Source: Streptomyces guryensis (GTDB lineage Bacteria > Actinomycetota > Actinomycetes > Streptomycetales > Streptomycetaceae). Taken from it: a stretch of 64,000 nucleotides of DNA. Shown piece after piece: positions 26,801 through 35,438 of the stretch. The stretch is taken from positions 1-64,000 of the forward strand of contig NZ_JAJSBI010000019.1 of assembly GCF_021261325.1 (NCBI RefSeq). The letters run 5' to 3'. The notes beneath the pieces are model-generated. The model did no database searches. It saw only the letters and a list, made by a program, of their open reading frames with translations, and was not told where the DNA came from. A program made the translations under genes and the position numbers. Position 1 is the stretch's first letter, and the number at the start of each line of letters is the position of its first letter.

Positions 26801-27163
26801 GAATGGATACTCGGAGCGGCCATCCACGGCTCCGCCGAAGGGGCACACGAGTTCCTCGCCCGTTGCCGGCTGCAGCGCGGGCGGGTGTGCGAGGCCCTGC
26901 ACGCCCGCACGGGCGATGTCGGTCACCTGTACAACGCGAACAATCACTACGCGAACGCCTTCAGCAGTGCCCAAGCGGCGAGCATGCCGGAGTTGACGGC
27001 CGAGGTGCTGATGAGCCGCGGACGGGTCCGCGAGTCGCTCGGCGAGGCCGACGTGGCCGTACGGCACTACGCGCAGGCTCTGGAACTCACCGAGGATCCC
27101 GACCGCGCCCGCGACCTCAGGTCCGCCCTCGCCCGCCTGAACCCCGAAACGGCCCCCGAGTGA
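23828..27163 (+). CDS. vWA (SAV_2336-like) protein with TPR-type C-terminus
   Basis: The 1111-residue protein has a SAV_2336-type N-terminal part. It includes a von Willebrand A fold with the metal-site DVSTSM (residue 184 onward) and LVLSDCAGPMWRSGRM. A middle region (ARRLAVHLSAVPLYLPVMQLVQHAML; YEFLPGVAPRLRERL) is common to these proteins. The last 500 residues are TPR-like repeats (RELLSRGREAIGRY, AVEYLRQAVEAA, LLRRGEATGSAEDVNRAVQLLRTAV). It would be the scaffold partner of the MoxR ATPase. ATG 23828 follows the MoxR stop by two bases. The stop overlaps the precursor start (GTGA). Confidence 0.88.
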   Translation: MPARAPDPSAGEVSPELTALVARLREAGIAPGVEELADALWLARWLPGPSEAAPQGADGTGDLTTTPDGGPDTTAISVPQPGPVTPTVESEQQDRAGLFAPGAGGERAAVRMTPVRVPAAPALPEPLALQRALRPLQRYRAPVRPVPRTLDEQATAERAAESGLVLPVLRADRRREARLLLVMDVSTSMAVWQQALDELRQVCERAGAFREVRMQYLHETAEGLPGLAATPERTGPLHAPEQLSDPTGRRLTLVLSDCAGPMWRSGRMQQLLHRWAATAPVAVVQPLPQRMWTRTHLPARRGVLHRREGPAGTLGFTPEKGRVDPAAAPIPVLALRRGSVEGWARLLSGARGQSLTAAAGWVRADHAASIAPVRAAQDLSAEERVRVFRRNASREARRLAVHLSAVPLYLPVMQLVQHAMLAGTGPEVLSEVLLGGLVRRRDDADDPQAVRYEFLPGVAPRLRERLAVDEAELLFKHLSDYVERKFGRSVRNFPAMAGAFLRGAVDPGPAPVADPRTDVPEPAGLRAFAEVSADVLRDLGARIPAAPELVPTLPAPNARELLSRGREAIGRYETQGSTRELDAAVEYLRQAVEAARSGKERASAAEELANALLSRWRVRGVGEDLRDAWEAVGDGPVTGRACLIRGTVCWLQSREASRVGVEFAGIPDSLREWARGVPDGTAHAQAVLLYLADRDLTLVLDDAETTPDALDRRRIAAETLVHVRRAVARSTLLTEGQEASVPVPDPEQRYLAHLHRAIEAAGTRIQFPEPEGAHALRGALWFEVAQHYAGSGPATARPHPERASLAAERAVEDLLVAVRDETVLPSAERCRIWLTVAASVEILQPPREDGRERRLMMSAVEQALAAAGDDEALLLDCHLWAARVYRDRFERTGDLAHLDRAVEAWTAADSLLGEDDAQQREVLTEFGVDLLRRGEATGSAEDVNRAVQLLRTAVEETPSGDPRLAERQRQLALAHWRRFSVQGVLSDLYEAEWILGAAIHGSAEGAHEFLARCRLQRGRVCEALHARTGDVGHLYNANNHYANAFSSAQAASMPELTAEVLMSRGRVRESLGEADVAVRHYAQALELTEDPDRARDLRSALARLNPETAPE

Positions 27164-27312
27164 CCGCACCACCCCAGGACACCCCCATACCTCTGCCCGA
27201 AATCCCCCGCCCGGACCACACCGACCACCCGGTTCTCTCCGCCATCCTCGCCGAACTCCACGCCAGGGAAGAGCAGGCCGTGGTCGTCGCCCGTTACGAA
27301 GACGCCCCGTGA
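27160..27312 (+). CDS. Cyclophane RiPP precursor peptide with C-terminal Y-x-D motif
   Basis: The 50-residue peptide starts at GTG 27160. It has a Pro-rich N-terminus (PIPLPEIPRPDHTDH), a helical leader (HPVLSAILAELHAREEQA) and the core VVVARYEDAP. Position directly before an FxsB-like radical SAM gene and overlap with both neighbours (GTGA at each end) identify it as the substrate. FxsA peptides end F-x-S-x-x; here the motif is Tyr-Glu-Asp, which fits the Y-x-D class in which the aromatic ring is joined to the Asp beta carbon. The crosslink is inferred, not seen. Confidence 0.8.
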   Translation: MTAPPQDTPIPLPEIPRPDHTDHPVLSAILAELHAREEQAVVVARYEDAP

Positions 27313-28508
27313 CCACCCACCCACGCTGGCCCTACGCCGAGCTCGACACCGCAGCCCATCAGGCCACCCCCTTCCACCAGTTCGTGCTGAAGGTCCACGG
27401 CCGCTGCAACCTCGACTGCTCGTACTGCTACCTGTACCAGGGTGCCGACCACGGCTGGCGCGACCGGCCGGCCCGTACCCCCGAAGCCACGATGCTGCGC
27501 ACCGCGCACCGGATCGCCGAACACGTACGCGCCCACCGCCTCGACGGCATCCGCGTCGAACTCCACGGCGGTGAACCGCTTCTCACCGGCCCGGACCCCG
27601 TCCTCGCCTACACCCGTGCCGTACGACAGGCCGTCCCCGCGGACTGCCATGTCACCGCCACCGTCCAGACCAACGGCACCCGCCTCACCGCGGCCGCCCT
27701 GGAGCGGCTGGCCGCCGCCGGCATCCGGGTGGGGCTCAGCCTCGACGGCGGGCGCGGCGCCCACAACGCCCGTCGCGTCGACCGCGCCGGCCGCCCCGCC
27801 TGGCCCGCCGCCCGTGCGGCGGCGCTGCGGCTGACGGCGCACCCGCAGACGTATGCCGGGATCCTCTGCACGATCGATCTCGGGGCGGACCCGCTCGACG
27901 TGTACCGGTCACTGCTGGAACTCGGTCCGCCCGGCGTCGACTTCCTTCTGCCGCACGCCAACTGGGCCCACCCGCCACCGGGCCTGGCCCCGTCCTCCCC
28001 CGGCCGGTACCGCCCCCGCCCCACGCCCTACGGCGACTGGCTCGTAGCCGTCTTCGACGCCTGGTGGGACGAGGGCCGGCTGCGCACGCGGGTGCGGCTC
28101 TTCCAGGAGATCGCCGCCCTGCTGCTCGGAGCGCCGAGTGGGGCCGAGGCGGTGGGGCTGTCCCCGCTGGCGGCCGTCGTCGTCGAGACGGACGGCTCCA
28201 TCGACCAGGTCGACTCGCTGCGGTCGGCGTACGCGGGGGCTTCGCGGACGGGCCTCGACGTCTTCCGGCACAGCTTCGACCAGGCGCTGCGTCATCCCGG
28301 GGTCGCGGCCCGGCAACTGGGCGAGCAGGGACTGGCGGACGAGTGCCGCGCGTGCCCGGTGGGCAAGGTGTGCGGAGGCGGCAACTACGTGCACCGCTAC
28401 GCACCCGGCAGCGGGTTTCTGCATCCCAGCGTGTACTGCGCGGATCTCGAACGGCTCATCCGCCATGTCGCGCACCGGCTGAACCGGACCGTTCGAGGAT
28501 CCACATGA
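27309..28508 (+). CDS. FxsB-like radical SAM/SPASM peptide maturase
   Basis: The 399-residue enzyme has the radical SAM cluster C33-x3-C37-x2-C40 (CNLDCSYCYLY), preceded by PFHQFVLKVHGR as in FxsB proteins. The LHGGEPLL glycine motif follows, and then a SPASM region with CRACPVGKVCGGGNYVHRY and a final Cys near 382 that binds auxiliary 4Fe-4S clusters. Such enzymes form three-residue cyclophanes. It lacks the extra HExxH domain of longer FxsB proteins. The start is GTG 27309, overlapping the precursor stop. Confidence 0.93.
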   Translation: MTTHPRWPYAELDTAAHQATPFHQFVLKVHGRCNLDCSYCYLYQGADHGWRDRPARTPEATMLRTAHRIAEHVRAHRLDGIRVELHGGEPLLTGPDPVLAYTRAVRQAVPADCHVTATVQTNGTRLTAAALERLAAAGIRVGLSLDGGRGAHNARRVDRAGRPAWPAARAAALRLTAHPQTYAGILCTIDLGADPLDVYRSLLELGPPGVDFLLPHANWAHPPPGLAPSSPGRYRPRPTPYGDWLVAVFDAWWDEGRLRTRVRLFQEIAALLLGAPSGAEAVGLSPLAAVVVETDGSIDQVDSLRSAYAGASRTGLDVFRHSFDQALRHPGVAARQLGEQGLADECRACPVGKVCGGGNYVHRYAPGSGFLHPSVYCADLERLIRHVAHRLNRTVRGST

Positions 28509-28609
28509 GACCGAGCGGACCTCAACTCTTCATTGCGGAAACCTTTTTGACGCACAATCGAATAGCCTGTGCACAGTTGTGGCCAGGATCGGTCGAGGGG
28601 AACTGAGAG

Positions 28610-31570
28610 ATGGCGGCAGAACTCGGACACGTCACGGTGGTCTTCGCCGGGCAGAGCGAGTCCTGGGCCAAATGGATCGATCACCAGGTCCGGGCCGCCG
28701 GGCGCGCCGCCACGCTGGTGCGCTGGAATCCGCTGCGCCGCCCGCCGACCCCCGATTCCCTGACCGACCTGCTGAGCGCGCCCGGCCGCATCCTCCTCGT
28801 CATCGACGACTGGTACGAGCGGCTCGGACACGGCAGGTTCGAGGCCTGGGCCGACGTCCTGCGGCAGGTGCTCCCGGCCCACCGGGACCGGATCGCCGCA
28901 GTGAGCATCACCGCACAGCCCATGCCGGAGGCCGTCATCGCCCTGGCCCCCGTCGAACTGCGCGGCCTCAGGCCGGAGGTGGCCCGCAGCCGCGTCCTGG
29001 AGTGCGCGGGCATCCCGGCCCCCGGCACCCTCGTCGCCCTCTCCCGCGGCCCCCGCTTCCCCGACGACCCGCCCGAGGTGTGGCAGGCGCCGCGCCGCAA
29101 CCGCCGCTTCATCGGCCGCACCGAACTCCTGGAGAAGGTCTACGGCGCCTTCTCCGCGGCCGGCCGGGACGGCGCCGCCGTGGCCCTGCTCGGCCCCGGC
29201 GGCTTCGGCAAGACCCAGCTGGCACTTGAGTACGTGCACCGCTTCGCCGGCGAGTACGACATCGTCTGGTGGGTCACCGCCGCCCAACGCATCACCGCAC
29301 GCCAGCAGTTCGCCGAGCTCGCCTCGCAGCTGGGCGTGCCGGACGGCGGCGACCTGTCGGCGACGATCAAGGCCGTACGGCGCGAACTCGACAGCACCGC
29401 ACGCCCCTGGCTGCTCGTCCTGGACGGAGCGACCGGCGATCCCGAGCGACTGCTCGACATCGTGCCGCAGGGGCGCGGGCACGTCCTCGTCACCACCCAC
29501 CGCACGGAGTGGGGCGCCCACGCCGAGACGATCACCGTGCCGGCCTTCGAACGCCGGGAGAGCGTCGCGTTCGTCCGGCGCCGCGCCGACCGCCTGACCG
29601 ACGACGAGGCGGGGCGGCTCGCCGAGGCCGTCGAGGACATGCCGCTGCTTCTCGACCAGATGGCCGCGTGGCTGGACCAGACCCCGACCGCGTCCGTGGG
29701 TGACTACATACGGGATGTCGGCGAGGGCAGGCCGGACCGGTTCGGAGTGGTGCACTCCGGCGGGTACCCGCGCTTCGAGGTCGCCTGGGCGAAGCTCGTC
29801 AACACGCTGCGCGAGGGTTTCGAGCCGGCCTGGAAGCTGCTCAACCTGCTCGCGTGCTTCTCGCCCGACGTGGTGCCGGTACGGCTGCTGCAGACCGCCC
29901 GCCACGGTGATCTGCCGCCCGAACTGGCCGAGTTGGTCGCCGAGCCCAGCAACTGGAACAGCGCACTGCGCAAGCTGTCCGAGATCACCTCCATGCGGAT
30001 CGAGTACGAGCAGAGCCCGCGCCTGGACACCCAGACCGTCAGCACGCTCCGTATGCACCGGCTCTTCCACCGTTTCGTACGCTCCATCCAGTCGCCCGAC
30101 GACACCGCGTACTACTCGGCCGCAGCCCGCAGGGTCCTGGTCTCCGCCGACCCGCGCGACTCCTCCTCAGCGGGCAACTGGGCCCGGTACGCCGAGCTCA
30201 TACCGCACCTGGAGCCGTCCGGGGCGCTGCGGGCGGCCGACGACGAGGTGCGCGGACTCGTCCTCAACTGCATCGAGTACCTGCGGATGCGAGGCGAGTA
30301 CCACGAGGGCTGGTGGCTGAGCCGGCAGGTCGTCGAGAACTGGCGTGCGGCCTTCGGCAACGCCGACCGCTCGGTGCTCGTCGCCGTCCACCAGCTCGCC
30401 AACATGCTGCGCCGGCTCGGCCGTTACCGCGAGGCGGAGGAGGTCGGCCGGGAGAACCTGATGCGGCTGACCGAGGCCGGCGACGTACGGCCCATCGAGC
30501 TGATCCGCGCCAAGGACGGACTCGGCGGAACGCTCATGGCGCTCGGCCGGTACACGGAGGCACGCGCCCTGTTCGAGGAGGCCGCCGCCGGTGCCGCCGC
30601 CGAACTGGGCGGCGAGACGGTGCCGCGCACCCTCACCATCCGCAGCAACCTCGCCGTCGCCATCGGCCTGCAGGGCCGCTACACCGAATCGCTCGCGCTG
30701 CACCGGCGGATCTTCGAGGCCCGGGTCGAACTCCTCGGCGGCAAGAACGCGGCCACGCTCAACTCGGCCCTGCACACCGCCTGGATGCTGAGGCTGCTCG
30801 GCCAGTACCGCGAGGCCCTGCAGATCCAGGGCCACAACTCCCGTGTGCACAGCCAGATCCTCGACCGCACCCACAGCCAGACCGTGCGCGCCGAGCACAA
30901 TCTGGCGCTGTGCTGCCGGCGCGTGGGGGACCTGCAGTTCGCGCACGCCATGATGCGTGGAGTCCGCGAGAAGCTGCTGCGCCGATGGGGAGCGCTGCAT
31001 CCGGAGACGCTCATGGTCTCCTGCGACTACGCCATGCTGCTGCGCCACATAGGGCTGGGCACGGAGGCCCGGGAGCTCGCCGAGACCACCGCCACGCAGT
31101 ACGCCTCCCAGCTCGGCGACGGCCATCCGTACGCGATCGGAGCCCGCGACAACGTGGCCGTCGTCATGCGGGACATGGGCGAGAAGCGTGCGGCACTGGA
31201 ACTCTCCCGGCACACCACGCACCAGATGGAGCAGGCGGTCGGCCAGGACCACCCCTGGGCCATCGGCTGCGCCAAGAACCGGATCGCCGCGCTGGCCACC
31301 GTCGGCGACACCGACGCCGCAGCCGCCCTGGGGCGGGAGGCCGCCGAGCGGTCCGCCCGTACCCTGGGCGACTCGCACATCCTGACGATCAGCCTCAGGG
31401 CAGGGCTGGCCCTGGACCTCGCCGAACTCGGGCAGCGCGAGGAGGCCGGGGCTTTGCGCACGGAGGCGGCGAACCGGCTCACCGCCCTGCTCGGCGCCGA
31501 CCACCCGCACGCCGACGACATCCTCGAACGGCACAGCCCCTACTGGGACTTCGAACCCCAGCCGATCTGA
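28610..31570 (+). CDS. TIR-like / NB-ARC / TPR protein of the FxSxx-type system
   Basis: The 986-residue protein has three parts. A TIR-like domain (1-140: GHVTVVFAGQSESWAKWIDHQ; RILLVIDDWYERLG) is followed by an NB-ARC-type STAND NTPase (about 165-480: RNRRFIGRTELLEKVY; P-loop GPGGFGKTQ; RPWLLVLDGATGD; HRTEW). The rest is TPR repeats (560-970) with IRSNLAVAIGLQGRYTESLALHRR-like units. STAND proteins with TIR effectors act as sensors in immunity and signalling. The family is the one found beside FxsB maturases. ATG 28610 lies 100 bp after the maturase and may have its own promoter. Confidence 0.9.
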   Translation: MAAELGHVTVVFAGQSESWAKWIDHQVRAAGRAATLVRWNPLRRPPTPDSLTDLLSAPGRILLVIDDWYERLGHGRFEAWADVLRQVLPAHRDRIAAVSITAQPMPEAVIALAPVELRGLRPEVARSRVLECAGIPAPGTLVALSRGPRFPDDPPEVWQAPRRNRRFIGRTELLEKVYGAFSAAGRDGAAVALLGPGGFGKTQLALEYVHRFAGEYDIVWWVTAAQRITARQQFAELASQLGVPDGGDLSATIKAVRRELDSTARPWLLVLDGATGDPERLLDIVPQGRGHVLVTTHRTEWGAHAETITVPAFERRESVAFVRRRADRLTDDEAGRLAEAVEDMPLLLDQMAAWLDQTPTASVGDYIRDVGEGRPDRFGVVHSGGYPRFEVAWAKLVNTLREGFEPAWKLLNLLACFSPDVVPVRLLQTARHGDLPPELAELVAEPSNWNSALRKLSEITSMRIEYEQSPRLDTQTVSTLRMHRLFHRFVRSIQSPDDTAYYSAAARRVLVSADPRDSSSAGNWARYAELIPHLEPSGALRAADDEVRGLVLNCIEYLRMRGEYHEGWWLSRQVVENWRAAFGNADRSVLVAVHQLANMLRRLGRYREAEEVGRENLMRLTEAGDVRPIELIRAKDGLGGTLMALGRYTEARALFEEAAAGAAAELGGETVPRTLTIRSNLAVAIGLQGRYTESLALHRRIFEARVELLGGKNAATLNSALHTAWMLRLLGQYREALQIQGHNSRVHSQILDRTHSQTVRAEHNLALCCRRVGDLQFAHAMMRGVREKLLRRWGALHPETLMVSCDYAMLLRHIGLGTEARELAETTATQYASQLGDGHPYAIGARDNVAVVMRDMGEKRAALELSRHTTHQMEQAVGQDHPWAIGCAKNRIAALATVGDTDAAAALGREAAERSARTLGDSHILTISLRAGLALDLAELGQREEAGALRTEAANRLTALLGADHPHADDILERHSPYWDFEPQPI

Positions 31571-31582
31571 CCGCGCCGCAAC

Positions 31583-31623
31583 GCACAAGGGCCCGGCCCC
31601 CCGAGGGGACCGGGCCCTTGTGC
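31583..31623. terminator. Strong bidirectional terminator
   Basis: A 14-bp perfect stem (GCACAAGGGCCCGG / CCGGGCCCTTGTGC) with an inner C/G-rich loop that can pair further separates the convergent TIR/NB-ARC/TPR and kgd genes. Confidence 0.9.
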
Positions 31624-31637
31624 ACTGCCGTCGAGAC

Positions 31638-34600
31638 CTACGCCTCGAAGACCTCACGAACAAGCTGCTCCTGCTCGGCCTGGTGCCGCTTCGCGGAACC
31701 CACCGCCGGCGAAGAGCTGTGCGGGCGCGAGATGCGCCGCAGCCGCTCCCCGTGCGGGACGTCCGCGCCGACCGCCAGGTCCAGGTGGTCGATCAGGTTG
31801 AGGGCGATGAACGGCCAGGCACCCTGGTTCGCCGGCTCCTCCTGGGCCCACAGGTACTTCTCGACGTTCGGGAACTTGGCGATCTCCGCCTGGAGCTCGG
31901 CACCCGGCAGCGGGTACAGGCGCTCGACGCGGATGATCGCGATGTCCGTGGCGCCGCGCTTGGTGCGCTCGGCCTCCAGGTCGTAGTACAGCTTGCCCGC
32001 GACGAAGACGACCTTGCGGACGGCGGCCGGGTCGACCGTGGAGTCGCCGATGACCGGGCGGAACTGACCCGACGTGAACTCCTCCGCCTTCGACGCGGCG
32101 GCCTTGAGGCGCAGCATCGACTTCGGGGTGAAGACCACCAGCGGCTTGTGGTGCGGGTTGTGCACCTGCCACCGCAGGAGGTGGAAGTAGTTCGAGGGCA
32201 GGGTCGGCATCGCGACCGTCATGTTGTTCTGCGCGCACAGCTGCAGGAAGCGCTCGATCCGGGCCGAGGAGTGGTCCGGGCCCTGGCCCTCGAAGCCGTG
32301 CGGGAGCAGGAGGGTGACGCCGGACGTCTGGCCCCACTTCTGCTCCGCCGCCGAGATGTACTCGTCGACCACCGTCTGTGCGCCGTTGACGAAGTCGCCG
32401 AACTGTGCCTCCCACATCACGAGCGCGTCGGGGCGGGCCAGCGAGTAGCCGTACTCGAAGCCCATGACCGCGTACTCGGAGAGCAGGGAGTTGTAGACGT
32501 TGTAGCGGGCCTGCTGGGCCTGCTCCTCGGCGAGGTACTGGAGCGGGGTGTGCTCCTCGCCCGTCTCGCGGTCGATGAGGACCGCGTGGCGCTGGCCGAA
32601 GGTGCCGCGCTGGGAGTCCTGGCCGGACAGGCGGACCGGGGTGCCCTCAAGGAGGAGGGAGCCGACGGCCAGCGTCTCGCCCATGCCCCAGTCGATCGTG
32701 CCGTCCTCGACCATCGACGCCCGGCGCTGCAGCTGGGGCAGCAGACGCGGGTGGACGTGGAAGTGGTCGGGGATGTTGACCTGGGACTCGGCGATCCGCT
32801 TCACGACCTCCGAGGTGATCGCGGTGGTCACCGGGACCGGGAACTCGGCCTGCGGGTCCGACACCGGGGCGACGGCCGGCTGCGAGGTGGCCTCGCGGAC
32901 CTCGGTGAAGACCTTCTCCAGCTGGCCCTGGTAGTCCTGCAGGGCCTGCTCGGCCTCTTCCAGGGTGATGTCGCCGCGACCGATGAGGGACTCGGTGTAC
33001 AGCTTGCGCACCGAGCGCTTCTTGTCGATCAGGTCGTACATCAGCGGCTGGGTGAAGGCCGGGTTGTCCGACTCGTTGTGACCGCGGCGGCGGTAGCAGA
33101 TGAGGTCGATCACCACGTCCTTGTTGAACGCCTGGCGGAACTCGAAGGCCAGCCGCGCGACGCGGACCACGGCCTCCGGGTCGTCGCCGTTCACGTGGAA
33201 GATCGGGGCCTCGATCATGCGGGCCACGTCGGTGGCGTACATCGACGAGCGGGAGGACTCCGGGGCGGCGGTGAAGCCGACCTGGTTGTTGATGACGATG
33301 TGGACCGTGCCGCCGGTGCGGTAGCCGCGCAGCTGCGACATGTTCAGGGTCTCGGCCACCACGCCCTGGCCCGCGAAGGCCGCGTCGCCGTGCAGGGCGA
33401 CCGGCAGGACGGTGAAGTCCGTGCCGCCCTTGTTGATGATGTCCTGCTTGGCGCGGACGATGCCCTCGATGACCGGGTCGACCGTCTCCAGGTGGGACGG
33501 GTTGGCGGCCAGTGAGACGGTGATCTGCTCGCCGTCCAGGCCGGTGAAGGTGCCCTGGGCGCCCAGGTGGTACTTCACGTCGCCGGAGCCGTGCATCGAC
33601 TTCGGGTCGAGGTTGCCCTCGAACTCGCGGAAGATCTGCGCATACGACTTGCCGACGATGTTGGCCAGGACGTTCAGGCGGCCGCGGTGGGCCATGCCGA
33701 TGACGACCTCGTCCAGGCGCGACTCGGCGGCGGAGTCGATGACCGCGTCGAGCAGCGGGATGACGGACTCGCCGCCCTCCAGGGAGAAGCGCTTCTGGCC
33801 GACGTACTTCGTCTGCAGGAAGGTCTCGAAGGCCTCCGCCGCGTTCAGCCGGCGCAGGATGCGCAGCTGCTCCTCGCGCTCCGGCTTGGAGTGCGGGCGC
33901 TCGATGCGGTCCTGGATCCACTTGCGCTGCTTCGGGTCCTGGATGTGCATGAACTCGATGCCGGTGGTGCGGCAGTACGAGTCACGCAGCACGCCGAGGA
34001 TGTCGCGCAGCTTCATCAGGGACTTGCCGGAGAAGCCGCCGACGGCGAACTCGCGCTCCAGGTCCCACAGGGTGAGGCCGTGCTCGGTGATGTCCAGGTC
34101 GGGGTGCTTGCGCTGGCGGTACTCCAGCGGGTCGGTGTCGGCCATGACGTGGCCGCGGACCCGGTAGGAGTGGATCAGCTCGAAGACCCGGGCGGCCTTG
34201 GTGACGTCGTCGTCGTGGCTGGCGTCGATGTCCTTGAGCCAGCGGACCGGCTCGTAGGGGATGCGCAGGGCCTCGAAGATCTCGTCGAAGAAGCCGTTCT
34301 CGCCGAGCAGGAGGTTCGCGACGATCCGCAGGAACTCGCCGGAGGCGGCACCCTGGATGACCCGGTGGTCGTAGGTCGACGTGAGCGTCATGACCTTCGA
34401 GATGCCGAGCTTGTTCAGGGTGTCCTGGCTGGTGCCCTGGAACTCCGCCGGGTAGTCCATGGAGCCGACGCCCATGATGACCGACTGACCGGGCATCAGA
34501 CGCGGGACCGAGTGGACGGTGCCGAGGCCGCCGGGGTTGGTCAGGGAGACCGTGACACCGGTGAAGTCGTCCATCGTCAGCTTGCCGTCGCGGGCGCGGC

Positions 34601-35438
34601 GGACGATGTCCTCGTAGGCCTGCCAGAACTCGAAGAAGTTCAGCGTCTCGGCCTTCTTGATGCCCGCGACGACCAGCTGGCGGTCGCCGTTCGGCTTCAC
34701 CAGGTCGATCGCCAGGCCGAAGTTGACGTGCGGAGGCTTGACGAGGGTGGGCTTCCCGTCCTTCTCCGCGTAGTGCCAGTTCATCGACGGCATCGTCTTG
34801 ATGGCCTGCACCATCGCGTAGCCGATCAGGTGCGTGAAGGAGATCTTCCCGCCCCGGGCGCGCTTGAGGTGGTTGTTGATGACGATGCGGTTGTCGAACA
34901 GGAGCTTCACCGGGACCGCGCGCACGGACGTGGCCGTGGGCAGCTCCAGCGAGGCGTTCATGTTCTTCGCGACGGCGGCGGCGGGACCGCGCAGGGTCAC
35001 CAGCTCCGGGCCGTCGGCGGTCTCGGTCGCGGGAGCGGCCTTGGCGGCGGCGGGCTTGGCCGGAGCCGGGGCGGCCTTCGCCGGAGCGGGCGCCGGTGCG
35101 GCGGCCGCGGGCTTCGGGGCCGCGGGAGCCGGAGCGGGCGCCGCGGGGGCGGCCGGAGCCTGCGCGGCCGGGGCGGGGGCCGCGGGTGCCGGGGTGGTGG
35201 TGGTCTCTGCGGCCCCCGCGGCCGCAGTACCCGCCGGAGCCGAGGCGGCAGCCGCGCCCGGCTTGTAGTCGGCGAAGAAGTCCCACCAGGCTCGGTCTAC
35301 CGAATTCGGGTCCTGGAGGTACTGCTGATAGATCTCGTCGACGAGCCACTCGTTGGGGCCGAACGCCGCAGCGGGGTTCTTGCCCGCTTGGTCTGCGTCG
35401 GTCGAGATGCTCGAGTTACTGGGGGACTGTGGCGACAC
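31638..35438 (-). CDS. kgd: Multifunctional 2-oxoglutarate decarboxylase/dehydrogenase E1 with succinyltransferase domain
   Basis: This actinobacterial fusion of E2-like acyltransferase and ThDP-dependent E1 feeds the TCA cycle from 2-oxoglutarate. The 1266-residue protein has a short N-terminal helix (EWLVDEIYQQYLQDPNSVDRAWWDFF), an Ala/Pro linker (about 65-135), an E2o catalytic domain (ATSVRAVPVKLL; HLIGYAMVQAIKTMP; STYDHRVIQGAASGEFL), then the E1 part with VIGMAHRGRLNVLANI, the ThDP-site HGDAAFAGQGVV, and CYRRRGHNESDNP. GTG 35438 is chosen because the family begins SPQSPSNSS; GTG 35465 would add nine basic residues. Confidence 0.95.
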   Translation of the reverse strand: MSPQSPSNSSISTDADQAGKNPAAAFGPNEWLVDEIYQQYLQDPNSVDRAWWDFFADYKPGAAAASAPAGTAAAGAAETTTTPAPAAPAPAAQAPAAPAAPAPAPAAPKPAAAAPAPAPAKAAPAPAKPAAAKAAPATETADGPELVTLRGPAAAVAKNMNASLELPTATSVRAVPVKLLFDNRIVINNHLKRARGGKISFTHLIGYAMVQAIKTMPSMNWHYAEKDGKPTLVKPPHVNFGLAIDLVKPNGDRQLVVAGIKKAETLNFFEFWQAYEDIVRRARDGKLTMDDFTGVTVSLTNPGGLGTVHSVPRLMPGQSVIMGVGSMDYPAEFQGTSQDTLNKLGISKVMTLTSTYDHRVIQGAASGEFLRIVANLLLGENGFFDEIFEALRIPYEPVRWLKDIDASHDDDVTKAARVFELIHSYRVRGHVMADTDPLEYRQRKHPDLDITEHGLTLWDLEREFAVGGFSGKSLMKLRDILGVLRDSYCRTTGIEFMHIQDPKQRKWIQDRIERPHSKPEREEQLRILRRLNAAEAFETFLQTKYVGQKRFSLEGGESVIPLLDAVIDSAAESRLDEVVIGMAHRGRLNVLANIVGKSYAQIFREFEGNLDPKSMHGSGDVKYHLGAQGTFTGLDGEQITVSLAANPSHLETVDPVIEGIVRAKQDIINKGGTDFTVLPVALHGDAAFAGQGVVAETLNMSQLRGYRTGGTVHIVINNQVGFTAAPESSRSSMYATDVARMIEAPIFHVNGDDPEAVVRVARLAFEFRQAFNKDVVIDLICYRRRGHNESDNPAFTQPLMYDLIDKKRSVRKLYTESLIGRGDITLEEAEQALQDYQGQLEKVFTEVREATSQPAVAPVSDPQAEFPVPVTTAITSEVVKRIAESQVNIPDHFHVHPRLLPQLQRRASMVEDGTIDWGMGETLAVGSLLLEGTPVRLSGQDSQRGTFGQRHAVLIDRETGEEHTPLQYLAEEQAQQARYNVYNSLLSEYAVMGFEYGYSLARPDALVMWEAQFGDFVNGAQTVVDEYISAAEQKWGQTSGVTLLLPHGFEGQGPDHSSARIERFLQLCAQNNMTVAMPTLPSNYFHLLRWQVHNPHHKPLVVFTPKSMLRLKAAASKAEEFTSGQFRPVIGDSTVDPAAVRKVVFVAGKLYYDLEAERTKRGATDIAIIRVERLYPLPGAELQAEIAKFPNVEKYLWAQEEPANQGAWPFIALNLIDHLDLAVGADVPHGERLRRISRPHSSSPAVGSAKRHQAEQEQLVREVFEA

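Noticed and set aside
27160..27312. Precursor classed as a canonical FxsA (FxSxx-COOH) peptide
   Set aside because: The C-terminus is Y-E-D-A-P with no Phe or Ser in the needed positions; Y-x-D fits better.
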